A stretch of 64,000 nt of DNA from Kiritimatiellales bacterium (lineage in GTDB: Bacteria > Verrucomicrobiota > Kiritimatiellia > Kiritimatiellales > Tichowtungiaceae), in the NCBI GenBank assembly GCA_041656295.1, contig JBBADV010000011.1, positions 1-64,000 of the forward strand, in the 5' to 3' direction. The position numbers were made by a program, and so were the translations under genes. This document shows, one piece after another, positions 33,559 through 41,913 of the stretch (position 1 is its first letter; each line of letters starts with the position of its first letter). The notes beneath the pieces are model-generated. The model worked only from the letters and a program-made list of their open reading frames with translations, did not search any database and was not told the origin of the DNA.

Positions 33559-34272
33559 TCACCGCCGTTCGATCCACCACCGGCGCAGGAAAATAATCGC
33601 GCAGATGAAGATCATAAGGGACGATGCCCCCGGTTCGGGGATCAGACCGGTGACGGTAATGTCATCCACAGCCCATCCGGGGGACGGGTAGTTGTAATCC
33701 GCGCCAGTGTAGAAGATCAGCTTAAAGGTGTCGTTGGCGGATAGAAAGGAGGAGAGATCGATCGTCTCGTGCAGGTAAACGGACATATTCGTAAGATAAT
33801 TCGGGACTTGCGCTGCGTACATTCCAACCGTTCTAGGGATTCCATTGCCGGCGGTTGGATAGAGCTTGACCATCTGCCAAGCGCCGTCATTGACCGAAAT
33901 CTTGAGCGATACCTCGTCACTCCCCTGGTTGTTGTACAGGTGGTAATAATCGACCAAAACGGCTGAATCCCCGGCGGTCAGCTCGGGCGAGATGATCGCC
34001 TGTGTGCGATACGCATCCAGCACAGAGGAATAGGCGACATTCATTCCGCTGTGCGCAACGAGCGGTGTCGAAATGCGCCAGTCTGTGGTTCCACTTCCAT
34101 GCCAGAGCGTCCATCCGTCAAAGCCGTTCTCGAAGTCCTCAGTGAACGTGGCCCCCGTGAACAGACCGGCGGCCGCCAGACAAGGGAACAGAAGAACAAG
34201 ACCGACACAGACATGAAGAACAATACACCGCACGACGGACTTCTCCTGCGCTCTATGATATCGAGTATACAT
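33559..34272 (-). CDS. PEP-CTERM sorted secreted protein
   Basis: About 237 residues. ATG 34272 is preferred over 34299 because AGGTAGGGATAAG precedes it. After a positively charged stretch comes the membrane segment CIVLHVCVGLVLLFPCLAAA, then a single beta-sandwich-like domain (TFTEDFENGFDGWTLWHGSG, WAVDDITVTG) of the MAM/CBM type seen in surface proteins. The end IPEPGASSLMIFICAIIF followed by LRRWWIERR is a PEP-CTERM signal. Exosortase is expected elsewhere in the genome. It stands alone between the oxidoreductase cluster and the hairpin-rich element. Its role is unknown. Confidence 0.82.
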   Translation of the reverse strand: MYTRYHRAQEKSVVRCIVLHVCVGLVLLFPCLAAAGLFTGATFTEDFENGFDGWTLWHGSGTTDWRISTPLVAHSGMNVAYSSVLDAYRTQAIISPELTAGDSAVLVDYYHLYNNQGSDEVSLKISVNDGAWQMVKLYPTAGNGIPRTVGMYAAQVPNYLTNMSVYLHETIDLSSFLSANDTFKLIFYTGADYNYPSPGWAVDDITVTGLIPEPGASSLMIFICAIIFLRRWWIERR

Positions 34273-34467
34273 CTTATCCCTACCTTTTTTCGTAACCATT
34301 CACGGCATTCTGTTTTTGCGAACCCGCCTGCCGCCGGCGTAGTCGCACGGAAACCAGTATTTTCTAATTTCGACAAAATTATGATAACTTTTCAAACAGC
34401 GACATACAAGCTCAAAAAAAGTTTTTGTATTAACTCATAGAAGTTTTATGCGAGCGAAGACAGAACA

Positions 34468-34588
34468 CCACAGCTTTAGCCGTGGATGAATGAGCCTCCT
34501 GATTGCCGCGAACGCAAAGTTTCGCGGCGTTCAAGTCAGCTCCGAGAGGAGCTGTGATGAAAAAAGACCCCCGAGTTTACTCGGGGGT
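34468..34588 (+). ncRNA. Run of four hairpins, possible structured RNA or IS200/IS605-type end
   Basis: Within 121 bp lie four stem-loops: 34468-34485 (CCACAGC/GCCGTGG, loop TTTA), 34505-34528 (GCCGCGAA/TTCGCGGC, perfect), 34537-34554 (CAGCTCC/GGAGCTG, loop GAGA) and 34567-34588 (ACCCCCGAG/CTCGGGGGT, loop TTTA). The second hairpin followed by GTTCAAG resembles the 3' part of transposon-encoded guide RNAs of IS605-type elements, but no tnpA or tnpB is beside it. It could be an orphan transposon end, a small RNA, or serial terminators. Only the hairpins are certain. Confidence 0.45.
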
Positions 34589-34717
34589 ATCTATACCGAT
34601 CGCGGTATGAATCAAACAAACTCCAACCGGATACCTGCGTTTACAACCTACCATTTCTAAAACTGAAAGACATTTTTTAAAAAAACCGGTTGACAAATCT
34701 CAATGAAAAACAAAGAT

Positions 34718-34731
34718 AGTAATCAATTACT
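34718..34731. promoter_or_regulatory. Palindromic operator for the TetR regulator, AGTAAT-CA-ATTACT
   Basis: Perfect 6-bp arms with a 2-bp centre, 20 bp before ATG 34752 of the tetR gene and 22 bp after a TTGACA box at 34690-34695. Position fits autoregulation of the efflux operon. Confidence 0.65.
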
Positions 34732-34751
34732 TACTTTATGTGGAAACTAAT

Positions 34752-35360
34752 ATGAACTCATCAAATAAATATCTTTCCGCTGGGAAACGACGGGCGTTAA
34801 CGGTGGAAGCGGTGGTTGAGCTGGCCGGAGAACAGAACCCGAACGAAATTACCACAGCCTCCATTGCCGAACGCATGGGACTGACCCAGGGTGCGCTCTT
34901 TCGTCATTTCCCAAATAAAGCTGCCATCTTACAGGCGGTTATGGAATGGGTGGCCGAACGATTAATTTCCCGCATTGAAAAAGAAATTTGTGCAGAGCCC
35001 TCTCCTCTTGCCGCACTTAAACGTATGTTTATGGCGCATGTGGACTTTATAACAGAGCACCCCGGTATTCCCCGTATGTTGTTTGGTGAATTGCAACACT
35101 CTGAAGAAACCGCGCCCAAGCAAATAGCACAAATGCTCATCCGCCGGTATAGGAAACACCTCAATCGTTTATTTGAACAGGGAAAGTGCTGCGGTGAATT
35201 TGATGAAACACTTGATAGCAAGGCTGCAGCCACGCTCTTCATCGGCACTGTTCAAGGATTGGTTATGCAATCGTTGATCGCTGGAGATGTGAGCCATATG
35301 CGTCGCGATGCACCGAACGTTTTTGCCATCTATCAGCAGGGCATCAGGAGTGCATCATGA
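34752..35360 (+). CDS. TetR/AcrR-family regulator of the efflux operon
   Basis: 202 residues from ATG 34752; a GTG at 34740 in frame lacks a ribosome site. The N-terminal helix-turn-helix ITTASIAERMGLTQGALFRHF then PNKAAIL is a textbook TetR domain; the rest is a helical ligand-binding domain. It probably represses the operon by binding the palindrome just upstream and lets go on binding a toxic compound. The stop overlaps the start of the next gene (ATGA), so all five genes are coupled. The codon and base style of this operon differs from the neighbouring CCGG-rich genes, which suggests transfer. Confidence 0.92.
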   Translation: MNSSNKYLSAGKRRALTVEAVVELAGEQNPNEITTASIAERMGLTQGALFRHFPNKAAILQAVMEWVAERLISRIEKEICAEPSPLAALKRMFMAHVDFITEHPGIPRMLFGELQHSEETAPKQIAQMLIRRYRKHLNRLFEQGKCCGEFDETLDSKAAATLFIGTVQGLVMQSLIAGDVSHMRRDAPNVFAIYQQGIRSAS

Positions 35361-36508
35361 AAAGATTGCCTTTCCAAAAAACCACATTGACACTGATCGC
35401 CGTACTTGTTCCTCTGCTTGCACTTTTTGTCTATGTGGCCTTGCGTTCAGGACCGCTTGCTCCGGTATCGGTTGTATTGGCCGCCGTCGAAAGCAAGAGC
35501 ATTTCACCGGAACTATTCGGCACAGGAACCATTGAGGCCCGTTATACCTACAAGATTGGTCCCACGTTTGCGGGACGGGTTAAACGTCTGGACGTACACG
35601 TTGGTGAACGTGTCAAGACCGGTCAGGTACTTGGCGAAATGGATCCGGTGGATCTTGATGAACGTATCAGGGCGCAGAATGCCTTGCTGAATCGAGCAAA
35701 CGCTCAGTTAAATGAAGCGCAGGCGCGTAAAGATTATGCGCAGTTACAGGCTTTACGTTACGGGCAGCTACTTAAAGCGCGCTCCACCAGTGAGGAAATA
35801 GCGGCCGCCAAGCAGCAAGACCTCCTGGTTGCGAAAGCGGGATTGATCGCAGCACAGGAAGAGCTGTCCCGTGTACGTGCCGAGCGAGAGGCGCTAAAGG
35901 CACAACGCAGTAATTTATCATTGATTGCACCGGTCGATGGTTTGGTGGTCTCGCGTGATGCCGACCCGGGAACCACCGTAGTCGCGGGTCAGGCGGTCGT
36001 GGTGCTGATTGATCCAAATGCGCTTTGGGTCAATGTTCGTTTCGATCAGCTTCGCGCACAAGGTCTCGCCGCCGGTTTATCGGCCCGGATCACATTACGA
36101 TCCCGGACAGGCAGACAGCAGACTGGATGTATTCTGAGAGTTGAACCCCTGGCAGACGCAGTAACAGAGGAAATACTGGCCAAAGTTGTCTTTGATCAAC
36201 TTCCCGATCCGATGCCGCCGATCGGCGAGCTGACCGAAGTAACGATTACCTTACCGGCGCTCATGGCTGCACCGGTGATCCCTGCTGCCGCAATTCATCA
36301 CATCGATGGCAGGTTGGGCGTATGGCAGGTAATACATCGTAATCTTCGTTTTACACCGGTTTCACTGGGAACAGCCGATTTAGAGGGCTATGTGCAGGTA
36401 CTTGAAGGGCTTGAGGTTGGTGACCGGGTAGTGGCCTACAGCGAAAATGCATTGAATAAGCGCCATCGGATTCACGTTGTTGACTATATTCAGGGAGTGG
36501 CGCAATGA
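35357..36508 (+). CDS. HlyD/MacA-type membrane fusion protein of an ABC exporter
   Basis: 383 residues, periplasmic adaptor anchored by the N-terminal helix (TLTLIAVLVPLLALFVYVAL). A lipoyl half-domain (GRVKRLDVHVGERVKTGQVL), a coiled-coil hairpin rich in Ala/Arg/Glu (LLNRANAQLNEAQARKDYAQ), the second lipoyl half (NLSLIAPVDGLVVSRDADPG) and beta-barrel parts follow in the usual order. It joins the inner-membrane ABC transporter to the outer-membrane channel encoded four genes on. It overlaps both neighbours by 4 bp. Confidence 0.93.
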   Translation: MKRLPFQKTTLTLIAVLVPLLALFVYVALRSGPLAPVSVVLAAVESKSISPELFGTGTIEARYTYKIGPTFAGRVKRLDVHVGERVKTGQVLGEMDPVDLDERIRAQNALLNRANAQLNEAQARKDYAQLQALRYGQLLKARSTSEEIAAAKQQDLLVAKAGLIAAQEELSRVRAEREALKAQRSNLSLIAPVDGLVVSRDADPGTTVVAGQAVVVLIDPNALWVNVRFDQLRAQGLAAGLSARITLRSRTGRQQTGCILRVEPLADAVTEEILAKVVFDQLPDPMPPIGELTEVTITLPALMAAPVIPAAAIHHIDGRLGVWQVIHRNLRFTPVSLGTADLEGYVQVLEGLEVGDRVVAYSENALNKRHRIHVVDYIQGVAQ

Positions 36509-37710
36509 TCAGTTTGGCTGGTCGCGACATCATGCACTCCTGGGGAAAATTTGTCTTTACCGGCATGGGTCTTGGGCTGCTGATCGGCATCACACTGTCG
36601 ATGGCGGGGATTTATCGCGGCATGGTGGATGATGCCAAAGTGCTGCTCGACAATAGCGGTGCCGATCTCTGGGTGGTACAGAAGGATACTCTTGGTCCCT
36701 ACGCTGAGTCATCAAGTCTCTTTGATGATATCTGGCGCGGGATTCGAGGCATGCCGGGGGTGGAGCGGGCAGCAAACATCACTTATCTCACCATGCAGGT
36801 GGGAAAACAAAATGGTGACGTACGTGCCATGGTTACCGGCGTCACTCCTGGAGGACCAGGGACACCCGGGTGGCCGCCATATCTCGTCGCGGGGCGCCAG
36901 ATTACCCGGAGCCATTACGAGGCCGTCGCCGACATCACTTCCGGATTTAAACTTGGCGACCGTATCCGGATCCGACGCAACCACTACACCATAGTCGGCC
37001 TGACCAGAAGGATGGTCTCTTCCAATGGCGACCCGATGGTGTTCATTCCTCTTAAAGACGCTCAGGAAGCACAGTTTCTAAAAGATAATGACGCCATCCG
37101 GGAGCAGCGTCGACGCACGGCCGAGAACCCTGCTTTTAACCGTCCCGGAGTGCCAGGCCTGCTCGATGCGGTTATTGCCTTACAAAGCACCAACCCCTAC
37201 GTCAATGCGGTTTTGGTGCGGGTTGAACCGGGCCATGCCCCGGAAGAAGTCGCTGAATCGATCCGCCGCTGGAAGCGCTTAACCGTCTATACCCGCAGCC
37301 AGATGGAAGAAATTTTGATTGGTAAGCTGATCGCCACCTCTGCCAGACAAATTTTTATGTTCCTGGTGATCCTTGCAATGGTCAGCTCCGCCATCGTGGC
37401 CTTCATCATCTACACTCTGACACTCGGAAAAATTCGTGAAATTGCGGTTTTGAAACTGATCGGCACGAAGAATCGCACCATTGTCGGTTTGATTATGCAA
37501 CAGTCCATCGCTTTAGGTTTGATCGGCTTTGTGGTGGGCAAAATCTCGGCAACGTTAGTGATGGCGCCACTCTTCCCAAAATATGTGCTGTTACAACCCC
37601 TTGACTCCGTTATGGGTTTTATCGCCGTGGTTACGATCTGCGTATTGTCGAGCATTATCGCCATTCGCGCTGCACTCAAGGTTGATCCAGCCGAAGCCAT
37701 AGGGGGCTGA
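36505..37710 (+). CDS. MacB/FtsX-like ABC transporter permease
   Basis: 401 residues: a first membrane helix near residue 15-30 (FVFTGMGLGLLIGITLSMAG), a large periplasmic MacB-PCD-like domain (residues about 45-270), then three helices from IFMFLVILAMVSSAIVAFII to the C-terminus, ending DPAEAIGG, a usual ending for FtsX/DevC-type permeases. It would act as a mechanotransmission pump that pushes substrates from the periplasm into the channel. It is followed by its ATPase after a single base. Confidence 0.93.
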   Translation: MISLAGRDIMHSWGKFVFTGMGLGLLIGITLSMAGIYRGMVDDAKVLLDNSGADLWVVQKDTLGPYAESSSLFDDIWRGIRGMPGVERAANITYLTMQVGKQNGDVRAMVTGVTPGGPGTPGWPPYLVAGRQITRSHYEAVADITSGFKLGDRIRIRRNHYTIVGLTRRMVSSNGDPMVFIPLKDAQEAQFLKDNDAIREQRRRTAENPAFNRPGVPGLLDAVIALQSTNPYVNAVLVRVEPGHAPEEVAESIRRWKRLTVYTRSQMEEILIGKLIATSARQIFMFLVILAMVSSAIVAFIIYTLTLGKIREIAVLKLIGTKNRTIVGLIMQQSIALGLIGFVVGKISATLVMAPLFPKYVLLQPLDSVMGFIAVVTICVLSSIIAIRAALKVDPAEAIGG

Positions 37711-37711
37711 C

Positions 37712-38422
37712 ATGACTGCTAAAGGTATCCGTATCCAGGGGTTAAAAAAACGCTATGGGCGCGGCGATACCGCTGTTGATGCCCTGAAAACCGTCGACAT
37801 GCATGTTGCGCCGGGTGAGGTCGTTGGGCTGATCGGTCCCTCAGGTTCCGGTAAAAGTACGCTCCTTAAATGTTTGGGAGCAGTGATCGAACCGACCGCC
37901 GGAAGAATGATACTCGGTGATGACATTATTTATGACGACGGGTGGAAGGTCAAAGATCTTCGTGCCTTGCGACGGGACCGGATCGGTTTTGTATTCCAGG
38001 CACCTTATCTGATTCCTTTTCTCGATGTCACCGACAACGTCGCCCTTCTGCCCATGTTGGCCGGAATGCAGAATGCCGAGGCCCGTAAGCGGGCAATAGA
38101 ATTGTTTAAAGCGCTTGATGTGGAACATCGCGCCAAGGCCATGCCGTCTCAACTCTCTGGTGGAGAACAGCAGCGAGTGGCTATTGCACGTGGCTTGGTG
38201 AATCGCCCCCCGGTAATATTGGCCGATGAACCGACCGCTCCCCTCGATAGTGAGCGCGCCCTGGCCGTAATCCGGATCTTGAACGATATGGCCAAACGAT
38301 TCAAGACCGCCATTATTGTCGTCACCCATGATGAAAAAATCATTCCTACCTTTAAACGCATTTATCATATCCGTGACGGGGTGACCTATGAAGAGGAGGG
38401 CGAAGGACGTAGCTTCGAATGA
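37712..38422 (+). CDS. ABC transporter ATPase (MacB/LolD/DevA-type)
   Basis: 236 residues. Walker A GPSGSGKST (42-50), Q-loop VFQAPYLIPFLDV, signature LSGGEQQRVAIARGL, Walker B PVILADEPT, and an H-loop VVTHDEKI are all present. It powers the permease encoded just upstream. One variation: the D-loop reads APLDSE where SALDSE is usual. Cytoplasmic face of the inner membrane. Confidence 0.95.
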   Translation: MTAKGIRIQGLKKRYGRGDTAVDALKTVDMHVAPGEVVGLIGPSGSGKSTLLKCLGAVIEPTAGRMILGDDIIYDDGWKVKDLRALRRDRIGFVFQAPYLIPFLDVTDNVALLPMLAGMQNAEARKRAIELFKALDVEHRAKAMPSQLSGGEQQRVAIARGLVNRPPVILADEPTAPLDSERALAVIRILNDMAKRFKTAIIVVTHDEKIIPTFKRIYHIRDGVTYEEEGEGRSFE

Positions 38423-38451
38423 AATTTACCCAAAGAGGCCGTACAGAAAGC

Positions 38452-38463
38452 CTCCTCGAGGAG
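38452..38463 (+). promoter_or_regulatory. Palindrome covering the ribosome binding site of the channel gene
   Basis: CTCCTCGAGGAG is a perfect 12-bp palindrome whose right half is the Shine-Dalgarno GAGGAG, seven bases before ATG 38471. Pairing of two transcripts, or a fold with the nearby sequence, could hide the site and lower translation of the last operon gene. Confidence 0.45.
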
Positions 38464-38470
38464 CATTTAT

Positions 38471-39949
38471 ATGAACAAAAAGAAAATGACACATTATACG
38501 TTGCTTGCCGTTTATGTCGTTTTACTAGCAGGGTGTGCGGTAGGGCCGGATTTTTATCGCCCAGCGCCCCCTGATGTGACCGGGTATACTTCCACTCCGA
38601 TGGCTACAAAGTTGACTGCCTCCCCCACCACACTGGGTGGTCCGCAAAACATTATTAAAGTAGAACGACTAACGAAATATTGGTGGCGGGAGATGAGCGC
38701 CGACAAACTGGAAATGCTTATCAGCGAAGCACTGGAGCGTAATCCGACCCTGATGGCGGCAGAGGCTGCTTTGCGTCAGGCCCATGAGCTTTATGCGGCG
38801 AGGGCCGGCGCGACACTTTATCCACAATTAGAGGGTAACTTGACTGGCCGGCGTCAACGCTTCAATCCTGGAACATTAGGACAAGCCGGTGAAGCGCGGG
38901 AATTCAGTCTTTACAACGCCGGCATCGGTGTTCGATATACATTTGACCTGGCTGGAGGCAATCGCAGGATGCTGGAAGCTCTGGCCGCCCGGAGCGATTA
39001 TCAGCAGTTTCAACTGGAAGGCGCTCGTTTGACATTGGCGGCAAATATAGTGACAACGGCTATTACTCAAGCCGGCCTGAGAAGACAGGTTGAAATTATA
39101 GAAAACATCTTGAAGTCGCAGGAAAACCAACAAGGACTAACCCGGGAACGCATTCGTCTTGGTCATGGAGAACCGGATGATGCGTTAACCTTGCAAACAC
39201 AATTGGAGCAAACGCGCGCCGAACTGCATTCGTTACGTTATCAGCTTCAACAAAACGAACATTTTTTGGCCATTCTTGTGGGTAAAGCTCCGGGAGAGAG
39301 CTTGCTGCCGTCGTTTACCTTGGAGGATTTCACCCTGCCTCCGGAGCTGCCGTTGCTAATCCCCTCTGAGCTGGTACATGCAAGGCCGGATATTCTCGGC
39401 GCTGAAGCGCTGCTGCACGCCTCTAACGCAGAATATGGGATTGCAATATCGAAACTGTATCCCCAACTCAACCTTAGCGCCGACCTGGGATCGCAGGCAT
39501 TGACGACCGGTGCGTTGTTCGGCAGTGGCTCCGCTGTTTGGAGCTTGGTGGGGCAGCTGACACAACCCCTGTTCAATCCAGGCTTGCCCGCTGAAAAGAG
39601 AGCGGCTCTCGCCGCCTTTGATGCAGCCGCGGCAAACTACCAGTCCGTCGTTCTGGAAGCTCTTCGCAACGCAGCCGATGTATTGCGGGCATTGGAGAAT
39701 GATTCCAAACAACTGGAGGCTTTTTCTGCTGCTGATTCCGCTTCAGAGAAATTTTTAGAGTCAACACGACGTCGGTATACACTTGGAACAGCCAGCGATT
39801 ACGATTTGCTTATTGCACAACAACATCGGCTTCAGACCAAACTCAATCTAACCGAAGGCCAGGCCAAATGCCTGATTAATACCGTTGCTTTTTACCAGGC
39901 GATGGGCGGCGGCATTTTATATGATGAGTCTGTGGAAGGAGCTTATTGA
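38471..39949 (+). CDS. Outer-membrane efflux channel lipoprotein (NodT/TolC type)
   Basis: 492 residues. MNKKKMTHYTLLAVYVVLLAGC is a lipoprotein signal with the modified Cys22, followed by AVGPDFYRPAPP, the standard opening of NodT-family channels. Two repeated helical hairpin halves follow, with long Ala/Gln-rich coiled coils and LVHARPDILGAEALLHASNA near the second half. It forms the outer-membrane exit of the tripartite pump with the adaptor, permease and ATPase upstream. Last gene of the operon, 48 bp after the ATPase. Confidence 0.93.
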   Translation: MNKKKMTHYTLLAVYVVLLAGCAVGPDFYRPAPPDVTGYTSTPMATKLTASPTTLGGPQNIIKVERLTKYWWREMSADKLEMLISEALERNPTLMAAEAALRQAHELYAARAGATLYPQLEGNLTGRRQRFNPGTLGQAGEAREFSLYNAGIGVRYTFDLAGGNRRMLEALAARSDYQQFQLEGARLTLAANIVTTAITQAGLRRQVEIIENILKSQENQQGLTRERIRLGHGEPDDALTLQTQLEQTRAELHSLRYQLQQNEHFLAILVGKAPGESLLPSFTLEDFTLPPELPLLIPSELVHARPDILGAEALLHASNAEYGIAISKLYPQLNLSADLGSQALTTGALFGSGSAVWSLVGQLTQPLFNPGLPAEKRAALAAFDAAAANYQSVVLEALRNAADVLRALENDSKQLEAFSAADSASEKFLESTRRRYTLGTASDYDLLIAQQHRLQTKLNLTEGQAKCLINTVAFYQAMGGGILYDESVEGAY

Positions 39950-40337
39950 GTTCTTCTGGCAGTATGAACAGGAACTCAAAGCGCCGGCGGATCGGCTTCA
40001 CAGTGCTTCTCCATTACCGGGGGTAAAACGGGTCCGGCGGAGAGGATGATGGTCGTGCCGGATCGATGTCGCTAAGGACTCGGAAACACCACCGTCTCCT
40101 TGCGAAATTAAAAACGCCGGCGACAACACCCGAGCAGATCAGGGTGAACACCTACTCCAATCCCCTTGACAGCAGGCGCAGTGAATTGCATGTGCTTAAC
40201 AGGATCATCGCTCACAGTGTAACGGATTCTTGACTTGAGTCATGGTTGCAATAACACTGCATTCTTTAGTTTTAGGATTTCTTTCATGCCCGGGTTTTGT
40301 ATGTTGCGGACTTTTTTATTAAGGACAGGAGAAAACG
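39950..40337. other. Spacer between the efflux operon and rubrerythrin
   Basis: About 390 bp. A plus-strand frame ending near 40233 (TPEQIRVNTYSNPLDSRRSE) looks protein-like but has no start and no family I recognise. A TTGACT box near 40231 with TAACAC 16 bp on could be the rubrerythrin promoter. Nothing else supported. Confidence 0.35.
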
Positions 40338-40793
40338 ATGAAGTTTTTTGACTCTATTGACAGCGCGCTTGACTTCGCCATTGAACTTGAAGAAGAGGCA
40401 TTCGCGATGTACCACAGCCTGGCGCGTATGACGGCCGACAAAAATATGCGCGCAACATTCATCGCCCTCGCCGAAGAGGAGGCCGGACACAAACGCCGGC
40501 TCGAAGCCGTCAAAGAGGGTGAAATCCAGCTTTTAAAAAACTCAGCCGTACCGGATCTGCACATCAGCGCCTATCTTGTCGACATACAGCCGACGGCGGA
40601 AATGACGTTGCAGGATTCTCTCGTCTACGCCATTAAGCGCGAAGAGTCGGCACACAAACTTTACATCGACTTCGCCGGCGCTGTGGCCGCACCCGCACTG
40701 CAGGAAATGTTCCTCGCTCTCGCCGCCGAAGAAGCCAGACATAAGCTCCGCTTCGAAACCATTTATGAAGCCGGCTTCATGCCGGAAAATTAA
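40338..40793 (+). CDS. Rubrerythrin-like ferritin-fold protein without rubredoxin domain
   Basis: 151 residues of four-helix di-iron protein that probably reduces peroxide or senses oxidative stress in this anaerobe. Two half repeats carry the ligands: LEEEAFAMYHSLA with EEEAGHKRRLEAV, and REESAHKLYIDFA with AEEARHKLRFETIY (Glu and His of E-x-x-H type). The usual C-terminal rubredoxin (CxxC pairs) is absent, as in short erythrins. AGGAG precedes ATG by nine bases. It is monocistronic by spacing; cytoplasmic. Confidence 0.9.
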   Translation: MKFFDSIDSALDFAIELEEEAFAMYHSLARMTADKNMRATFIALAEEEAGHKRRLEAVKEGEIQLLKNSAVPDLHISAYLVDIQPTAEMTLQDSLVYAIKREESAHKLYIDFAGAVAAPALQEMFLALAAEEARHKLRFETIYEAGFMPEN

Positions 40794-40933
40794 GCGCTGT
40801 GCAAAACACAGAAATTATAAATTCCTGTACCATGTTCAACGGAATATGATGCGTTGTTAATGTGAATTGCGACCCGCCGGGGTCTGTTGGAATATCATTA
40901 GGCCTTTGAAGATATTCCTGAGGAAACAGACTC

Positions 40934-41752
40934 ATGGATCGTAATGCTGTTCTGCGCGGAAATATTTTTCAGGTTTCCGGACGTTATATTCTCAGCGGCA
41001 TAACCGGAATGCTTGGATTCTCCCTTTATGTGCTTGCCGATTCGTTTTTCATAGCAAACGGCATTGGCGCAACCGCATTTGCGGCGTTGAATTTATGCCT
41101 GCCGGTTTACGCACTGATCATCGCCTGCGGGCTGCTCGCCGGAATCGGCGGCGCTACGCTGTTTTCACTATCTAAAGGACGCAGCGAACCGGTGATGGCA
41201 GCACTCACGGCTGGAATCATTTTTGCACTCATCTTTACCGGCGCCGGAATTTTCTCAAAACACATTGCCGTACGGCTCGGCGCAAATGCAGAAACAGTAA
41301 ACGACGCCGGGAATTATCTGCGCATGATTTTTTTCATGTCCGCCGGATTTATTTTTAATCAGATTTTTCTGCCATTCACACGCAATACCGGCGCACCGGG
41401 TCTGGCGATGACGGCCATGCTCGTCTCAGCCGTCAGTAACATCGTTCTTGATTATATTTTCATCTATCCGCTTGGATGGGGCATGTCCGGCGCGGCGTTT
41501 GCCACCGGCATCGCTGCCCTGCTCGCGGCGCGCGGCAGAACACAGCAGGCCATGATGATTTCATTGTTACGCGGCGGGGTTTTGTTAATTCCATTGCTGA
41601 TGCTTCTCGCCGGCGTTTTTCAACTCAACGGTATCTGGAGCAGCGTACCGGTAACAGAAATTTCCATACTGTTCATTTATACAATTGCAGCTCACAATAA
41701 CGCCGCCAAACGAATGGTTACCCTTTCGGGAAACCGACAGAACGAGAAATGA
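40934..41752 (+). CDS. MATE-family efflux protein with the middle missing
   Basis: 272 residues against about 440 for the family. The first 200 residues match the N-terminal six-helix half (YVLADSFFIANGIGATAFAA, GIGGATLFSLSKG, YPLGWGMSGAAFATGIA). At about residue 200 the text jumps to ARGRTQQAMMISLLRGGVLL then IPLLMLL, which belongs near the C-terminus of MATE proteins (the helix-11/12 region). Roughly 150-170 residues with most of the second half are lost, in frame. It cannot make a normal two-lobe transporter, so it is probably a decaying gene. A typical ribosome site GAGGAAACAG precedes ATG. Confidence 0.8.
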   Translation: MDRNAVLRGNIFQVSGRYILSGITGMLGFSLYVLADSFFIANGIGATAFAALNLCLPVYALIIACGLLAGIGGATLFSLSKGRSEPVMAALTAGIIFALIFTGAGIFSKHIAVRLGANAETVNDAGNYLRMIFFMSAGFIFNQIFLPFTRNTGAPGLAMTAMLVSAVSNIVLDYIFIYPLGWGMSGAAFATGIAALLAARGRTQQAMMISLLRGGVLLIPLLMLLAGVFQLNGIWSSVPVTEISILFIYTIAAHNNAAKRMVTLSGNRQNEK

Positions 41753-41913
41753 CAAACTGAATGTGACAACGTTAGGCATGATCGCTCCCGTTGAAAATTC
41801 CAGTATTATAAACTTTCTTCACCAGCGAGCCGGACGGCAGAAAAGTCTGCTCGCTATCACTAGAGAGTTCATTATATATTAAGCCGAATTTATCAGGGAA
41901 AGGATTACTACTG

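Noticed and set aside
34567..34588. The CCCCCGAG hairpin as a terminator of the 33559 PEP-CTERM gene.
   Set aside because: That gene is on the minus strand and starts downstream of here, so the hairpin is on its 5' side; its real terminator is at 33442-33463.
39950..40337. Possible remnant gene after the efflux operon (TPEQIRVNTYSNPL frame).
   Set aside because: Looks coding by eye but no family or start could be assigned; reported only as a spacer.
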